Positions 1 to 6,298 of a stretch of DNA of 15,581 bases are shown here, piece by piece. Location: the NCBI GenBank assembly GCA_023391015.1, contig JAEWBT010000033.1:1-15581 (forward strand). Direction: 5' to 3'. Under the pieces are notes generated by a model that made no database searches, had not been told where the DNA came from, and saw nothing but the letters and a program-made list of their open reading frames with translations. The position numbers were made by a program, and so were the translations under genes. The stretch comes from Bacteroidota bacterium. GTDB taxonomy: Bacteria; Bacteroidota; Bacteroidia; Chitinophagales; Chitinophagaceae. How positions within the stretch are numbered: position 1 is the stretch's first letter; each line of letters starts with the position of its first letter.

Positions 1-600
1 GGGGAGGGCGACGCAGCGCTGGCTCCTTTGGCCGATCTGGGCGGATTGGCCGCTACTGCCGGTATTGGTGAAATTATTTTTTGTGCTGCCGACGTGTCTT
101 ATGAAGCGATGTTTCGGGCGATGGAAGCTTGCGGTCCGCATTACGACTACAAAGTGTTTTTGCCGGGTCGGGCGGGCTTTGTGGGGTCGAACTCCAGCAA
201 TACCGCCGGCGACCTTTATACCGTCGACATTCGGTACCGGCTTTCCGACCCGTCGGCCCGGCGCAAAAAGCGAACGTTTGATGGCCTGGCCGCAGCTTTT
301 TTGCTTTTGATTTTTCCGTTTACGTTTTGGGTATTCCAGTCGCCGGGTGGCTGGCTGCGTGCACTCTGGGCGGTTTTTTCCGGAAAAAAATCGTTTGTAG
401 GGTACGGCGGCAGGGGAGAGAACTTGCCCCCGTTGCGGGAAGGCATTCTACCGACTTGGCAAGTCGTGAAGGGATACGAGCCGTCGGACTTGGTGGCAGC
501 TACCCTGGATCGGCAGTATGCCCTGCATTATGTGCCCGGCCGGGACCTGAGTTTACTGTGGCAAAACCTCCCTTTTCTGCGCCGGAAAAAATTTTCCTGA
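1..600 (+). CDS. Glycosyltransferase family 2-like protein, C-terminal part (5' end outside window)
   Basis: The reading frame is open from base 1, so the true start lies to the left; about 199 residues are visible. The piece has the stretch FLPGRAGFVGSNSSNTAGDL, then an arginine/lysine-rich turn (SARRKKR), one hydrophobic segment (LAAAFLLLIFPFTFWVFQ), and a tail containing GKKSFVGYG. In my knowledge of Bacteroidota, this order (nucleotide-binding-like fold, GSNSxNTxGDLY motif, membrane anchor, KKSxVGY) forms the C-terminal half of family 2 glycosyltransferases that act at the cytoplasmic membrane. The catalytic GT-A domain would be upstream and cannot be seen, so donor and acceptor are unknown. 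It is probably chromosomal backbone rather than island. A hairpin (639-644 with 656-661) follows the stop, without a T run. Confidence 0.6.
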   Translation, partial: GEGDAALAPLADLGGLAATAGIGEIIFCAADVSYEAMFRAMEACGPHYDYKVFLPGRAGFVGSNSSNTAGDLYTVDIRYRLSDPSARRKKRTFDGLAAAFLLLIFPFTFWVFQSPGGWLRALWAVFSGKKSFVGYGGRGENLPPLREGILPTWQVVKGYEPSDLVAATLDRQYALHYVPGRDLSLLWQNLPFLRRKKFS

Positions 601-671
601 GCTTTTATTTGGCAAACTGCCGGAAATGATTATTTTTGCGCTCCGCTTTTGAAAGGGAGCGGCTATCAGTT

Positions 672-745
672 TCCTCCTTAGCTCAGCTGGTTAGAGCACT
701 TGACTGTTAATCAGGGGGTCGTTGGTTCGAGTCCAACAGGGGGAG
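672..745 (+). tRNA. tRNA-Asn (anticodon GUU)
   Basis: A full cloverleaf can be drawn by hand. The acceptor stem is 672-678 with 738-744 (one G-U pair), the anticodon stem 699-703 with 711-715, and the T stem 721-725 with 733-737 around TTCGAGT. The seven-base anticodon loop 704-710 reads CTGTTAA, placing GTT at 34-36, which decodes asparagine. The discriminator base is G745. CCA is not encoded (GCT follows), as is common in Bacteroidota. The accessory genes to the right make it a plausible island border, but no integrase is in the window. Confidence 0.96.
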
Positions 746-755
746 CTTGATTATC

Positions 756-790
756 AAAGGGTTACACGCAAAACCGTGTAACCCTTTTTC
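756..790 (+). terminator. Rho-independent terminator after tRNA-Asn
   Basis: Perfect 13-bp inverted repeat, 756-768 with 775-787, with a six-base loop (769-774) and a T run ending at 789. It begins 11 bases after the tRNA, so it most likely ends the tRNA transcript. Both arms contain GGGTTACACG or its complement. Confidence 0.85.
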
Positions 791-878
791 TTTTGTGACC
801 TCAAATGTGACCTTAAAAAGGCTTGAGACCCTGTTATTCCCGTTCTGCGCTTTGAAGCCTGAAAACGGAAGCAGGTTT
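791..878. other. Short gene-free stretch with a direct repeat; possible element border
   Basis: The 7-mer GTGACCT occurs at 795-801 and again at 807-813, a 12-base period, just downstream of the tRNA and its terminator. Paired direct repeats here could be integrase arm-type sites or a scar of past integration at the tRNA, but no integrase gene and no second copy of the tRNA 3' end are in the window. I see no gene. A minus-strand frame crosses this stretch and the tRNA, but it looks spurious. Confidence 0.25.
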
Positions 879-1067
879 TTACTGAATGGTCTTAAGCACT
901 GCGGCTTTTTCCAAACCGGTGTAGGTGCAGAAGTCGTCGATGGTGACAAGTTGGTGCTGAAGCTTGCCTAAGGCTTCTTTAATTTTCTGAATGAGGTTGC
1001 GTCCATACCGCTCACTGCGGCCCGTTACGCGCATGATGTCTTTGGGGTAGATGCAAAGCCGTTCCAT
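879..1067 (-). CDS. Small conserved Bacteroidota protein, possible DNA-binding (62 aa)
   Basis: ATG at 1067, TAA at 879-881. The protein starts MERLCIYPKDIMRVTGRSER and ends with a second helix-turn-like unit (VTIDDFCTYTGLEKAAVLK). I recognise the pattern CIYPKDI-x-R-(I/V)-TG-(K/R)-SERYGR-x-L from small, uncharacterised Bacteroidota proteins. The two short motifs, each with a TG turn followed by a helix, suggest an excisionase-like or helix-turn-helix fold, but I cannot name a domain. It stands alone on the minus strand, with 225 gene-free bases before the next plus-strand gene. It is real by family resemblance; its role is unknown. Confidence 0.7.
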   Translation of the reverse strand: MERLCIYPKDIMRVTGRSERYGRNLIQKIKEALGKLQHQLVTIDDFCTYTGLEKAAVLKTIQ

Positions 1068-1292
1068 AGGGTCTTAAGTCGTTGGTTGATACTTTATCCA
1101 TGCTGCATCCATAGGGGAGGGATAAGGATGCTATTGGTCTATGCTTCTACAAAATTGCTGCCGGTAGGGGCTGGAATAATGGGTATCCGGCGGCATAATC
1201 GGCAAAGAGGGTGTTATCCGGAAGACGGTTTTTAGAAAAGGGCGGTGGGGGTTGAAATTTTGTAAGTGGTTTGGGATAAAACCGCTTTTCTG
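1068..1292. other. Gene-free stretch, probable divergent promoter region
   Basis: 225 bases lie between the starts of the minus-strand 62-residue gene and the plus-strand 48-residue gene, so promoters for both directions should be here. I searched for the Bacteroidota pattern TTTG, about 19-21 bases, TAnnTTTG and saw no convincing pair. A longer minus-strand frame crossing it has no recognisable composition and overlaps the better-supported plus-strand genes. Confidence 0.3.
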
Positions 1293-1439
1293 ATGCTTAC
1301 CAGCCTTATCGAAATTTTTGTTCTCTGCCTTGCTTGTGCCGGGGCTTTTGCTGTAGATGGTTTGATAAATTACTACCTGGATAAAAAGTTTGGTAAGGTG
1401 GTAGAAGTGGCTCCTGAGAAGGTGAAAAACGGGCTCTAA
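1293..1439 (+). CDS. Small single-pass membrane peptide (48 aa), unrecognised
   Basis: I found this short frame by direct translation: ATG at 1293, TAA at 1437-1439, 48 codons. The protein begins MLTSLIEIFVLCLACAGAFA, a continuous hydrophobic stretch of about 20 residues consistent with one transmembrane helix. A charged tail follows (YYLDKKFGKVVEVAPEKVKN), which would favour a cytoplasmic C-terminus. It ends 37 bases before the start of the 249-residue gene on the same strand, so the two are probably co-transcribed. No Shine-Dalgarno sequence is visible, as is usual in this phylum. I do not recognise a family; a chance frame is possible, but the hydrophobic-then-basic layout and spacing argue for a real gene. 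Confidence 0.5.
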   Translation: MLTSLIEIFVLCLACAGAFAVDGLINYYLDKKFGKVVEVAPEKVKNGL

Positions 1440-1476
1440 CAACACAATTTTTAAAACCCTTTAAAAAGGACTCAAA

Positions 1477-2226
1477 ATGGCAAAGCTTAAAGGTCTTCTC
1501 AAAATCGAAGGCACCCTCGACGAACTGACGTTTTACAAAACCCAGGACGGCAATCTGGTACGCACCAAAGGCGGTGTGAGCGCTGAGCGGATTGCTAACG
1601 ACCCGGCCTTTGCCCGCACGCGGGAAAACGGTTCGGAGTTTGGCTCTGCGGCCTCTGCGGGTAAGCTGCTGCGCAATACGGTGCGCCCGCTGATGATGAA
1701 AGCCGCTGATAACCGCGTAACCAGCCGCCTGACGCAGGTGATGACTAAAATCAAAGACCATGATACGGGCTCTCAACGTGGTGACCGGGTGGTAGGAAAG
1801 GGCATCACGCACGCCGCGGGCCTGCAATTGCTTAAAGGGTTCAACTTTAATGACCGGGCAGTGCTCGGATCGGTTCTTTTTAGCCCTTACAGTGTTGTAC
1901 AGTCTGCCGGCGAAGTGGCTCTGCAAAATTTTGTCCCTATCAATGACTTGGCATACCCTACTGGTGCAACCCATGTTACCCTGCGAAGTGGATTCGCGAT
2001 CGTGGATTTTGTCAATGGTACGGGCGTGGTGGAAATCAGTTCTCCTACCAATCTGCCGATTGATGGGACGGTATCGAACCTTAGCCTTAAACCGAATGTG
2101 CTTCCGGTTGGTAATGGCACGTCGCTGTACCTGCTGATGATTGAGTTTTTTCAAGAGGTGAACGGTATTCAGTACTCCCTGAAAAACGGGGCTTACAACG
2201 TGCTGGCGATTGTGGATGCTGCATAG
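1477..2226 (+). CDS. Conserved Bacteroidota protein of unknown function (249 aa)
   Basis: ATG at 1477, TAG at 2224-2226. The N-terminus (MAKLKGLLKIEGTLDELTFY, then KTQDGNLVRTKGGVSAERI) and the block DPAFARTRENGSEFGSA are conserved in a Bacteroidota family I recognise only as hypothetical. The first 100 residues are basic and helical (GKLLRNTVRPLMMKAADNR, VTSRLTQVM); the C-terminal half is rich in beta-forming and small residues (VTLRSGFAIVDFVNGTGVV). There is no signal peptide or membrane segment. The layout of a basic helical head and beta-rich tail could suit a structural or phage-derived protein, but I have no specific evidence for that. The 48-residue membrane peptide lies directly upstream and a strong terminator downstream, making a likely two-gene unit. 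Confidence 0.75.
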   Translation: MAKLKGLLKIEGTLDELTFYKTQDGNLVRTKGGVSAERIANDPAFARTRENGSEFGSAASAGKLLRNTVRPLMMKAADNRVTSRLTQVMTKIKDHDTGSQRGDRVVGKGITHAAGLQLLKGFNFNDRAVLGSVLFSPYSVVQSAGEVALQNFVPINDLAYPTGATHVTLRSGFAIVDFVNGTGVVEISSPTNLPIDGTVSNLSLKPNVLPVGNGTSLYLLMIEFFQEVNGIQYSLKNGAYNVLAIVDAA

Positions 2227-2281
2227 GGTGGAAAGGGTGTTTTTTGTTCGCGGCGGCTGGGGCTGCGGATAGAACCGGGGA

Positions 2282-2318
2282 AAAGCGGTTCCTGCTTATG
2301 CAGGGCCGCTTTCTTTTT
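2282..2318 (+). terminator. Rho-independent terminator of the 249-aa gene
   Basis: Two-part stem: AAAGCGG at 2282-2288 pairs with 2306-2312, and CCTGC at 2291-2295 with GCAGG at 2300-2304, around a TTAT loop. The small internal loop is TT/G. CTTTTT follows at 2313-2318. It lies 55 bases after the stop of the plus-strand gene. Confidence 0.85.
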
Positions 2319-2320
2319 GT

Positions 2321-2360
2321 GCAATAAAAAAGCAGGCGCTATGACCTGCTCTTTTATTGC
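2321..2360 (-). terminator. Long-stem terminator for the DUF6876 gene (possibly bidirectional)
   Basis: Inverted repeat with GCAATAAAA at 2321-2329 pairing with 2352-2360, one mismatch, then AGCAGG at 2331-2336 pairing with CCTGCT at 2345-2350, and an eight-base loop. That is 15 pairs with one mismatch. Read on the minus strand it starts 11 bases after the DUF6876 stop, and the T-rich arm supplies the run. With the previous hairpin it forms a double barrier between convergent genes. Confidence 0.75.
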
Positions 2361-2371
2361 CGGGGAATGGC

Positions 2372-2740
2372 TCAATATTCATTGGGCAAGAGGAGGCATT
2401 TGCCGATGAGCCAGAGGGAGGCTGACTGATACGGAAAATCGCTGAAGGGAAGGACCTGGGAGGCCAGGGAATGGCCATTGCCATCATCGCAGGAGACTTT
2501 ATAGCAATCGCCGAAGACCTGCTCTAAACGCCATACCTGAAAGCCTTCTTTGGCGATGGCAGGCAGGCATTGGTAGCTGATGATGAGGTCGAGGAGCCAA
2601 TAAGACTCGCAGGTGGCGGATAAATCCCTTATGCCATCGGTGTAGACGAATCCGGTGGCCGGGTAGCGGTGGTAGTGGCTGGTGCCGTTTGCGTTTCCGA
2701 AGAAATCATTTGCGCTTAGCTTTTTCATGGGGAAATTCAT
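2372..2740 (-). CDS. DUF6876 family protein
   Basis: TGA at 2372-2374. The conserved part begins around MKKLSANDFFG and contains GTSHYHRYPATGFVYTDGIR, YWLLDLIISYQ, EGFQVWRLEQV and CDDGNGHSLASQVLPFSDFP, ending in LLLPNEY. This order (HYxR, YTDGI, YWLxD, FQVW, CDDGNG, ASQ-(x)2-PFxDFP, LLLPxEY) fits DUF6876 as I know it, a family of about 120 residues with no known function, often seen on Bacteroidota mobile elements. The frame is open further, to 2932, but those 64 codons run through a GC-rich non-coding element and lack family resemblance. I therefore prefer the ATG at 2740 (122 residues) or 2728 (118 residues). The terminator at 2321-2360 follows. Confidence 0.8.
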   Translation of the reverse strand: MNFPMKKLSANDFFGNANGTSHYHRYPATGFVYTDGIRDLSATCESYWLLDLIISYQCLPAIAKEGFQVWRLEQVFGDCYKVSCDDGNGHSLASQVLPFSDFPYQSASLWLIGKCLLLPNEY

Positions 2741-3098
2741 TTCAAAAGAAAAAAAGGAAAAAAAGAAAGCATGATTATCAGCGGCAGCCCAGGGAAAGAC
2801 CAAAAGGAAACGGAATAAAGTCCGCGTGTCCGGAGCGAAGCGGAGGCCGCGGTGGCAGGTTTCGGCAAGGGCAGCCCCGAGGAGCGTTCTGGAAGCAGGG
2901 ATGAAATGGCTGGCCTTGACGAACCTAGCCATTTATGCCGTAGTCTTTTGGTGGCGCATCCGGTAGGATGCAGTGCGGTGGCGGGCTGCTGCTACTTTTG
3001 CGGCCTTTTTGATCCTTTTTCTTTTGTGAAAAGAAATCTCACTGTTTTATCATTCTGGATATCTTTACCTCCTATTCCTAATCGAGTTTCTGGTACGA
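2741..3098. other. GC-rich non-coding element upstream of DUF6876 and the secreted-protein gene
   Basis: 358 bases without a credible gene, between two divergent starts. It includes an imperfect hairpin with CCGCG (2822-2826) pairing to CGCGG (2848-2852) and an inner TCCG/CGGA stem, and a perfect hairpin of GCATCC (2956-2961) with GGATGC (2966-2971) around GGTA. The 13-mer GGAGCGAAGCGGA at 2832-2844 recurs at 3735-3747. Frames through it on both strands have low-complexity translations. It could be a long structured leader of the DUF6876 transcript, a promoter region, or a conserved element of a mobile unit. Confidence 0.45.
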
Positions 3099-3653
3099 AT
3101 GAGAAAGCTGTTTTCACTATTGCTGATACTTACAGGCTCCTTGAGCGTAACAGCGCAGGAGTTTCAAACTGACCATATCATCCTGAATGAGAAGTTTCAC
3201 CTTAATGGAGGTGTTCGCGCTTCAATGGGAGGCCGCTCCAGGATAGTTGTACCTCTTCCTATACCGGTGGAACCTTCAGTGGTTTATTATGCTTTCAGCA
3301 CTTCCGGAAATCCGAATGAGTTGAAGACCATTAATCTGGTGGCGCAAGCGACGAACTTTATTTATCCTGGGATCGGACAAGCGGCAGTTACTGCGCTCTC
3401 TTTCGTGGCTCCGCAAGGGACCGGAGGTGTTGTCAATTTTTACCTTATGCCTGCATCTGAGACGCAGGCTTTTTTAGCTAAAACCCAATTTCGGTATGTT
3501 ATGAATGCCTCCCGGGAGAATTTCCGGGAAGGTGCTATTTGTGTCCGTAATGATTTAAGAGGACAAGAATGGTATCTCGGCATAATGAACCCAAGTGCTA
3601 CGCAATCAGTGGATGTTACCGTTGATGCAATCGCTATTAAAGCAGCACAATAG
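3099..3653 (+). CDS. Secreted protein of unknown function (184 aa)
   Basis: ATG at 3099, TAG at 3651-3653. The first 20 residues form a classical signal peptide: basic MRK, a hydrophobic core FSLLLILTGSL, and a likely cleavage site after VTAQ. There is no lipoprotein cysteine. The mature part is rich in valine, serine and asparagine (RSRIVVPLPIPVEPSVVYYA, GGVVNFYLMPASETQAF), suggesting an all-beta exported domain. The C-terminus (WYLGIMNPSATQSVDVTVD-A) reads like a beta-sandwich edge. I do not recognise a family. It lies alone between two GC-rich elements with a shared core, so it may be cargo of a small mobile unit. The hairpin after it (3660-3665 with 3676-3681) has no T run. Confidence 0.7.
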   Translation: MRKLFSLLLILTGSLSVTAQEFQTDHIILNEKFHLNGGVRASMGGRSRIVVPLPIPVEPSVVYYAFSTSGNPNELKTINLVAQATNFIYPGIGQAAVTALSFVAPQGTGGVVNFYLMPASETQAFLAKTQFRYVMNASRENFREGAICVRNDLRGQEWYLGIMNPSATQSVDVTVDAIAIKAAQ

Positions 3654-4154
3654 CATTGGCCTTAACTAAGGAGGTTTAAGGTTGCCAGCGGCTCAGAAAG
3701 TGGTCTTCAAAAGGTAGGCCTTAGAAGACAGGCGGGAGCGAAGCGGACGCCGCACGAAACAGAGAAGAAAAGACCGTATTTCGGCTTACGATGCGACTTT
3801 CGGCAATCCGGTGCGAGCAGTGACTTAGCGGGTGGCCGTGCGTTGGCCGGAAAGCAGCGGCTACGAAGCGAGCGGCTGGCGGCGTGGTTGTAGCGGCTGC
3901 TGCGGGGAACCGGAGGCGGGCTGCTGGAGTGCCTGCCCGGAGGAACGGAGGGACAGGCCGGAATCAGCCGGCCGGAGGTGGGGCGGTGCGGGTGGCCAAT
4001 GGCTTAGGGATAGCAGCGGAAAGCCCGCTGAAGGGGTTGTGCGGCGGCTTTGTGGCGGACTTGGAGCGGATAGCCCGACCCGAAGGGGAAGCCCCCAAAA
4101 AAAGCCTTTAAAAGAGACGCAATGAGGATTGTTGTTTGGAGGTATCAGAGTGGG
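3654..4154. other. GC-rich hairpin region without a gene; candidate structured RNA or transfer-origin-like element
   Basis: 501 bases between the stops of two convergent genes. One row (3901-3960) is 45/60 G+C by hand count. Clear stems: GCCTGCCC (3931-3938) with GGG-a-CAGGC (3950-3958); GGCCGG (3956-3961) with CCGGCC (3968-3973), which shares bases 3956-3958 with the previous stem so the two compete; and CAGCGG (4014-4019) with CCGCTG (4025-4030). AGCGGCT recurs at about 3857, 3870 and 3892. The 13-mer at 3735-3747 matches 2832-2844. Frames across it give glycine/arginine/tryptophan-rich products typical of non-coding GC-rich DNA. From sequence alone I cannot say whether it is RNA, an origin or a repeat. 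Confidence 0.45.
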
Positions 4155-6227
4155 TTATAAAAACCACAAGGAGTTTTTGGAAGCGTCTGGTATGTCCGGG
4201 TCTCCAAAATAGGGTGCTACTTCTGCCAGCATTTCCGGGTATTTGATTGTAACAGGTAGGTTTTGCTGGCTCAGGCTCTTCCAATACATGCGGCTAAACT
4301 GGTAGACCTGGCCGATGAGTTCTTTGATGGTGTCCATGTCGCTTAGCTGCTTTTCATCATTGCAGTCGATGGCAAGCTTTACGGGAAAGGGGAAGCCTTC
4401 GGAAAAGGGATGCGCATTACCAACGCGGGCATTGTTGAACAGAAGGTATTTCTTGTTGCCGATGCTTACGAAGACACCGCTTTCCGGCATCCTATCATTC
4501 CAATCTTTATCAAAAGCAATGATGTCCTGAGATTCTGTCTTATTGACGGTAACAATGAATATTTTAGGGACGTTTGGCAAATTGAGGCGCTTTAGCTCGT
4601 CTTCGATTGCCTGAAGCTCCCTGGAGCTTGCTGGCTTATAGAAGTGAATAATCAGGCGCTCTAACTTTTCGTTGATTGTAGTGAATTGCCGGACTTTATT
4701 GGCGATGGCACCTGCAAGGAGGTGGACTTCGTTTCGGATGAAGTAATCGAAGGATTTGAATTGGCCGGTGTTGTCGAAGCTGAATGCGCTGCTGAGGTAC
4801 TTGGTTTTGTCGCTTGAAGAAGGATGCACAAACGCACCAATGCCGATAATGAGTTCCTGCTTAACGGGATTGTTTAAGCGCCAAGGAATACCTCCCAGTT
4901 TAGCGAGTATGGCTATGGACAGGGTAGTAAGAATATAGACGAAGTTGTTGTCGGGATTGACTAACCGCTCTGCTTCTATGGATTGAGAAGGGATATCGCG
5001 CTTGAGTAACAGTTCTTTTACCCGTGCATAAAATCGCACTTGCTGGCGGCTGCTTTCCAGCTTGGTGTATGGTGTGAGATAGACCGCGAGGTACTTTATG
5101 CCTTTGTTGTTGTAGCGGCCGGTTTCCAAAGCCTTTTCGACTTCGGGAATTGGATTGATGCTATCGTTAAAGATGATGTCTTCTTTTTCGCTGATGAATG
5201 CCTCAATACCCGCATAGTTTTTGAGGCCCCGATAGAAGCTTACGCCGTCTTTGAGGTAGCCGGCCATTTTATCTCTTTCAGCCTTGTGGGAACTATGGTA
5301 AACAAATATTACATGGACGGTGCTGTACGGGCACTTTTGGTAGGGGTGGAGCCTTCTAAATCCTGTTTTCGCGTCTATGCTGACTGCGTCGTTTTCAAAG
5401 GCGAGTTGGTTTAAGGAGCTCTCTACGGAAGAGATGTTTGCCGGGGCAACTGGTAAAAAATCGTTTGCCAAGCCAGGGAACAGGTCTTTAAAATCTGATT
5501 TGGCGAAATACTGATTCGCAAACAGGCTGATCTCTTCCAGATATCTTTTGTAGCGGTTTTCTCTAACCGGCGCTTCGACTGGAATTTGTAGGTCTTGAGC
5601 CAAGTCTAAATTTAGTATGGGACGTACTACGTGGTCTTCCCTGCTCTCCTTATCAAGATATCTTCTCAATTTGATTATTCCCTTTCCCCAAAGCAGATAG
5701 TTGATGTTTTGGTTGGAGATGTCTTTTGTAATCTCTTCATAAGAGGCTTTCAGCACTCTTGAAGCGCCTTCATAAGAGAGGAGTATTTCCGGAAAATCGC
5801 TTACTGTGCGTATGAGTATGCGAAGCGCATACTTTTCGTAGAAATCATAAAGCTCGTTAGTCCTTCTTTTGCTACGAAACCATACCTCTAATTCCCCAAT
5901 GAAACCTTTGTGGGTAATTTGGCCTTCCTTTTTCTTGAAATAATATTGTAGCCTGCGGGTATAAAAACGTTTTGCTAACTCGGGATTGTCGTTTTTAAAA
6001 TCCAGGTCGAGGTGCTTGAAGCCTTTTACTTCTGCATCGTAGGTGGTGTAAATATAATCTTCGCCAGAAGCGTGAATGCCGGGAAAAATAAACTCTATTT
6101 CTTTGGGCCAAGCCGTTTTGTAAAGACGGGCGTAACTGCCTTCTTTGTTCTGAGAAAAGTATAACCTTACCGGCTCTTCGGGCCAATTGAAAGTAACAAT
6201 GTTGTAGAAAAGATTGGGCTGGGACAT
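4155..6227 (-). CDS. Prokaryotic Argonaute (pAgo), catalytically inactive PIWI, PAZ reduced or absent
   Basis: I start at ATG 6227 (690 residues); a TTG three codons upstream (6236) is the alternative. The N and linker regions occupy about 1-300, including PEILLSYEGASRVLKASYEE (146-165) and RENRYKRYLEEI. The stretch between them is too short for a normal PAZ domain. MID spans about 303-450; Y400xxxK404, Q415 and K443 (in AKLGGIPW) match the Y-K-Q-K set that grips the guide 5' phosphate. PIWI runs from about 455 to the end (WFL). The position of the first catalytic aspartate is glycine (IIGIG464AF), and the usual RDG site reads IIHFYK (526-531), so the DEDX tetrad is lost as in short and long-B pAgos. 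The C-terminal LPVTIKYPEMLAEVAPYF fits PIWI. It presumably binds guide and target without cutting. It lies 71 bases after hsdR on the same strand, with no separate effector gene beside it. The gene is AT-richer (22/60 G+C at 5701-5760) than hsdR. Confidence 0.87.
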   Translation of the reverse strand: MSQPNLFYNIVTFNWPEEPVRLYFSQNKEGSYARLYKTAWPKEIEFIFPGIHASGEDYIYTTYDAEVKGFKHLDLDFKNDNPELAKRFYTRRLQYYFKKKEGQITHKGFIGELEVWFRSKRRTNELYDFYEKYALRILIRTVSDFPEILLSYEGASRVLKASYEEITKDISNQNINYLLWGKGIIKLRRYLDKESREDHVVRPILNLDLAQDLQIPVEAPVRENRYKRYLEEISLFANQYFAKSDFKDLFPGLANDFLPVAPANISSVESSLNQLAFENDAVSIDAKTGFRRLHPYQKCPYSTVHVIFVYHSSHKAERDKMAGYLKDGVSFYRGLKNYAGIEAFISEKEDIIFNDSINPIPEVEKALETGRYNNKGIKYLAVYLTPYTKLESSRQQVRFYARVKELLLKRDIPSQSIEAERLVNPDNNFVYILTTLSIAILAKLGGIPWRLNNPVKQELIIGIGAFVHPSSSDKTKYLSSAFSFDNTGQFKSFDYFIRNEVHLLAGAIANKVRQFTTINEKLERLIIHFYKPASSRELQAIEDELKRLNLPNVPKIFIVTVNKTESQDIIAFDKDWNDRMPESGVFVSIGNKKYLLFNNARVGNAHPFSEGFPFPVKLAIDCNDEKQLSDMDTIKELIGQVYQFSRMYWKSLSQQNLPVTIKYPEMLAEVAPYFGDPDIPDASKNSLWFL

Positions 6228-6237
6228 GGCAGTCAAT

Positions 6238-6254
6238 ACCTTTTGCTTAAAGGT
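6238..6254. promoter_or_regulatory. Small inverted repeat just upstream of the pAgo start
   Basis: ACCTTT (6238-6243) pairs with AAAGGT (6249-6254) around a five-base loop, 10 bases upstream of the preferred ATG at 6227. It lies in the only sizeable gap of the operon and could be an operator or an RNA hairpin affecting pAgo translation. A six-pair stem can arise by chance. Its position also argues slightly for the ATG over the TTG start. Confidence 0.3.
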
Positions 6255-6298
6255 AGGAGTTATTAAAACAGCAGTAAGGGTACTGTAATTGATATGTC

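Noticed and set aside
707..949. Minus-strand 80-codon frame ending in LLDSNQRPPD
   Set aside because: Its 3' part is the antisense of the tRNA-Asn gene; the LDSNQRP ending is a well-known spurious product of frames over tRNA genes.
1306..2154. Minus-strand 282-codon frame
   Set aside because: It is antisense to the better-supported 249-residue gene; its basic, His/Arg-rich composition is typical of a shadow frame.
2741..2932. N-terminal extension of the DUF6876 gene to 2932
   Set aside because: The 64 added codons lie in the GC-rich element and show no family resemblance; conserved sequence begins near MKKLSANDFF.
3022..3067. Possible Bacteroidota promoter (TTTTG at 3022-3026 and TATCTTTA at 3060-3067) before the secreted-protein gene
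   Set aside because: Spacing is 33 bases instead of about 19-21, and the -7 element lacks the final G.
3832..4125. Plus-strand 97-codon frame in GC-rich DNA
   Set aside because: The product is rich in Gly, Arg, Cys and Trp with no domain, as expected from GC-rich non-coding sequence; overlapping frames look similar.
6228..6298. Promoter for pAgo within the gap (TACCTTTA on the minus strand)
   Set aside because: No upstream TTTG at a suitable distance and an imperfect -7 match.
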